Part shown: one piece after another, positions 63,764-64,000 of the stretch
Layout of the letters: each line of letters opens with the position of its first letter
Numbering within the stretch: the stretch's first letter is position 1
Origin: Branchipolynoe longqiensis
Taxonomy: Eukaryota > Annelida > Polychaeta > Phyllodocida > Polynoidae
Assembly (NCBI GenBank): GCA_030323885.1
Contig: CM059192.1
Span: 67,038,977 to 67,102,976 of the forward strand
Reading direction: 5' to 3'
Length of the DNA: 64,000 bases
Made by a program: the position numbers and the translations under genes
Notes under the pieces: model-generated
Databases searched by the model: none
What the model saw: the letters and a program-made list of their open reading frames with translations, nothing else
What the model was told of the DNA's origin: nothing

Positions 63764-64000
63764 GGAAGCAGCTACAGCAATTTGGATTGGACAGAATTAC
63801 TGAGGATAGGATAGTATCGGATGCCTGGAGGCCAGGAACTGTCAAAATGTATACAACCTATTTAAAGAAATGGGGTGTACATTGTTTGTTAATGAAAGTT
63901 AAGCCAACAAATCCAAAGATTTCACAAGTAGCTCGGTTTCTTCGTTCTCTAGAGGATGAAGGACTTTCCTTTGGATCGATTAATGCGGCGAGGTGTGCGT
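63547..64000 (+). CDS. Tyrosine recombinase of the DIRS1-like element (N-terminal part)
   Basis: Frame open from 63547 to the window edge, -1 to RT and overlapping its last 217 bases. The conserved part reads ITEDRIVSDAWRPGTVKMYT, YLKKWGVHC, VARFLRSLEDEGLSFGSINA, the N-terminal core-binding domain of DIRS-type recombinases. First ATG at 63847 lies inside that domain, so expression probably uses frameshifting, an alternative start or splicing. The catalytic domain is beyond the window. Confidence 0.82.

Larger units (their letters stand above)
60900..64000 (+). mobile_element. DIRS1-like retrotransposon, 5' end replaced, 3' end off window
   Basis: Order gag, RT/RNase H with methyltransferase-like tail, tyrosine recombinase, all on plus with overlapping frames. 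This is the DIRS1 type; the RT tail and YIDD active site set it apart from the element at 1-5983. The 5' inverted repeat expected for DIRS is not visible: simple repeats run straight into gag. Confidence 0.85.

Overview
The window looks like a repeat-dense intergenic block of an invertebrate animal genome, most likely a mollusc and possibly a gastropod. The reasons are the absence of any host gene, hundreds of eukaryote-type repeats (tRNA-derived SINEs, MITEs, LINEs, tyrosine-recombinase retrotransposons, minisatellites) and a 21.0 kb repeat that resembles an abundant molluscan SINE I recognise from memory. The phylum call is an inference; the eukaryotic call is secure.

Layout. 1-5983: a nearly complete DIRS-order retrotransposon on the minus strand (gag, RT/RNase H, tyrosine recombinase) with split direct repeats of the Ngaro/PAT type. 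6-17 kb: SINEs, MITEs and two ORF-less elements (12670-13984 and 16624-17144) that share terminal signals with the first element. 17.7-19.5 kb: GT-rich and ACACTG-type tandem arrays. 20-24.7 kb: MITEs, a molluscan-type SINE and tRNA-headed SINE dimers. 24.76-27.06 kb: a 25-bp minisatellite of about 90 copies. 27.6-37.8 kb: MITE nests, a decayed LINE on plus and two nested LINE tails on minus. 38.0-39.7 kb: a TACAGC hexanucleotide array that turns into a higher-order repeat. 39.8-43.26 kb: a 35-bp minisatellite of about 98 copies. 45.18-45.61 kb: a fourth member of the shared-terminus family. 45.99-47.13 kb: a 47-bp satellite whose every unit holds a hairpin. 48-53.5 kb: SINEs, nested MITEs, a foldback element and a LINE inserted in a SINE with a visible target-site duplication. 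54.04-55.15 kb: a 25-bp satellite that seems to have grown from the end of a MITE. 56.4-60.9 kb: AT-rich repeats, a hAT-like element with a nested MITE, and a strand-asymmetric foldback of simple repeats. 60.9-64.0 kb: a second tyrosine-recombinase retrotransposon (DIRS1-like, plus strand), running off the right edge.

How the parts work together. The only credible proteins are those of the two retroelements. In both, the RT frame is -1 relative to gag and a canonical or homopolymer slippery heptamer lies just upstream of the gag stop, so a Gag-RT fusion by ribosomal frameshift is likely. In the first element the recombinase frame has no early ATG but does have a good splice acceptor at its start. 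The element's A repeat ends in an 18-bp perfect palindrome, a plausible recombinase site, and the same terminal motif plus an AATAAA signal 36-39 bp from the other end is found in three other elements that lack ORFs. Most other features are non-autonomous repeats, and their nesting gives direct evidence of past transposition and of target-site preferences.
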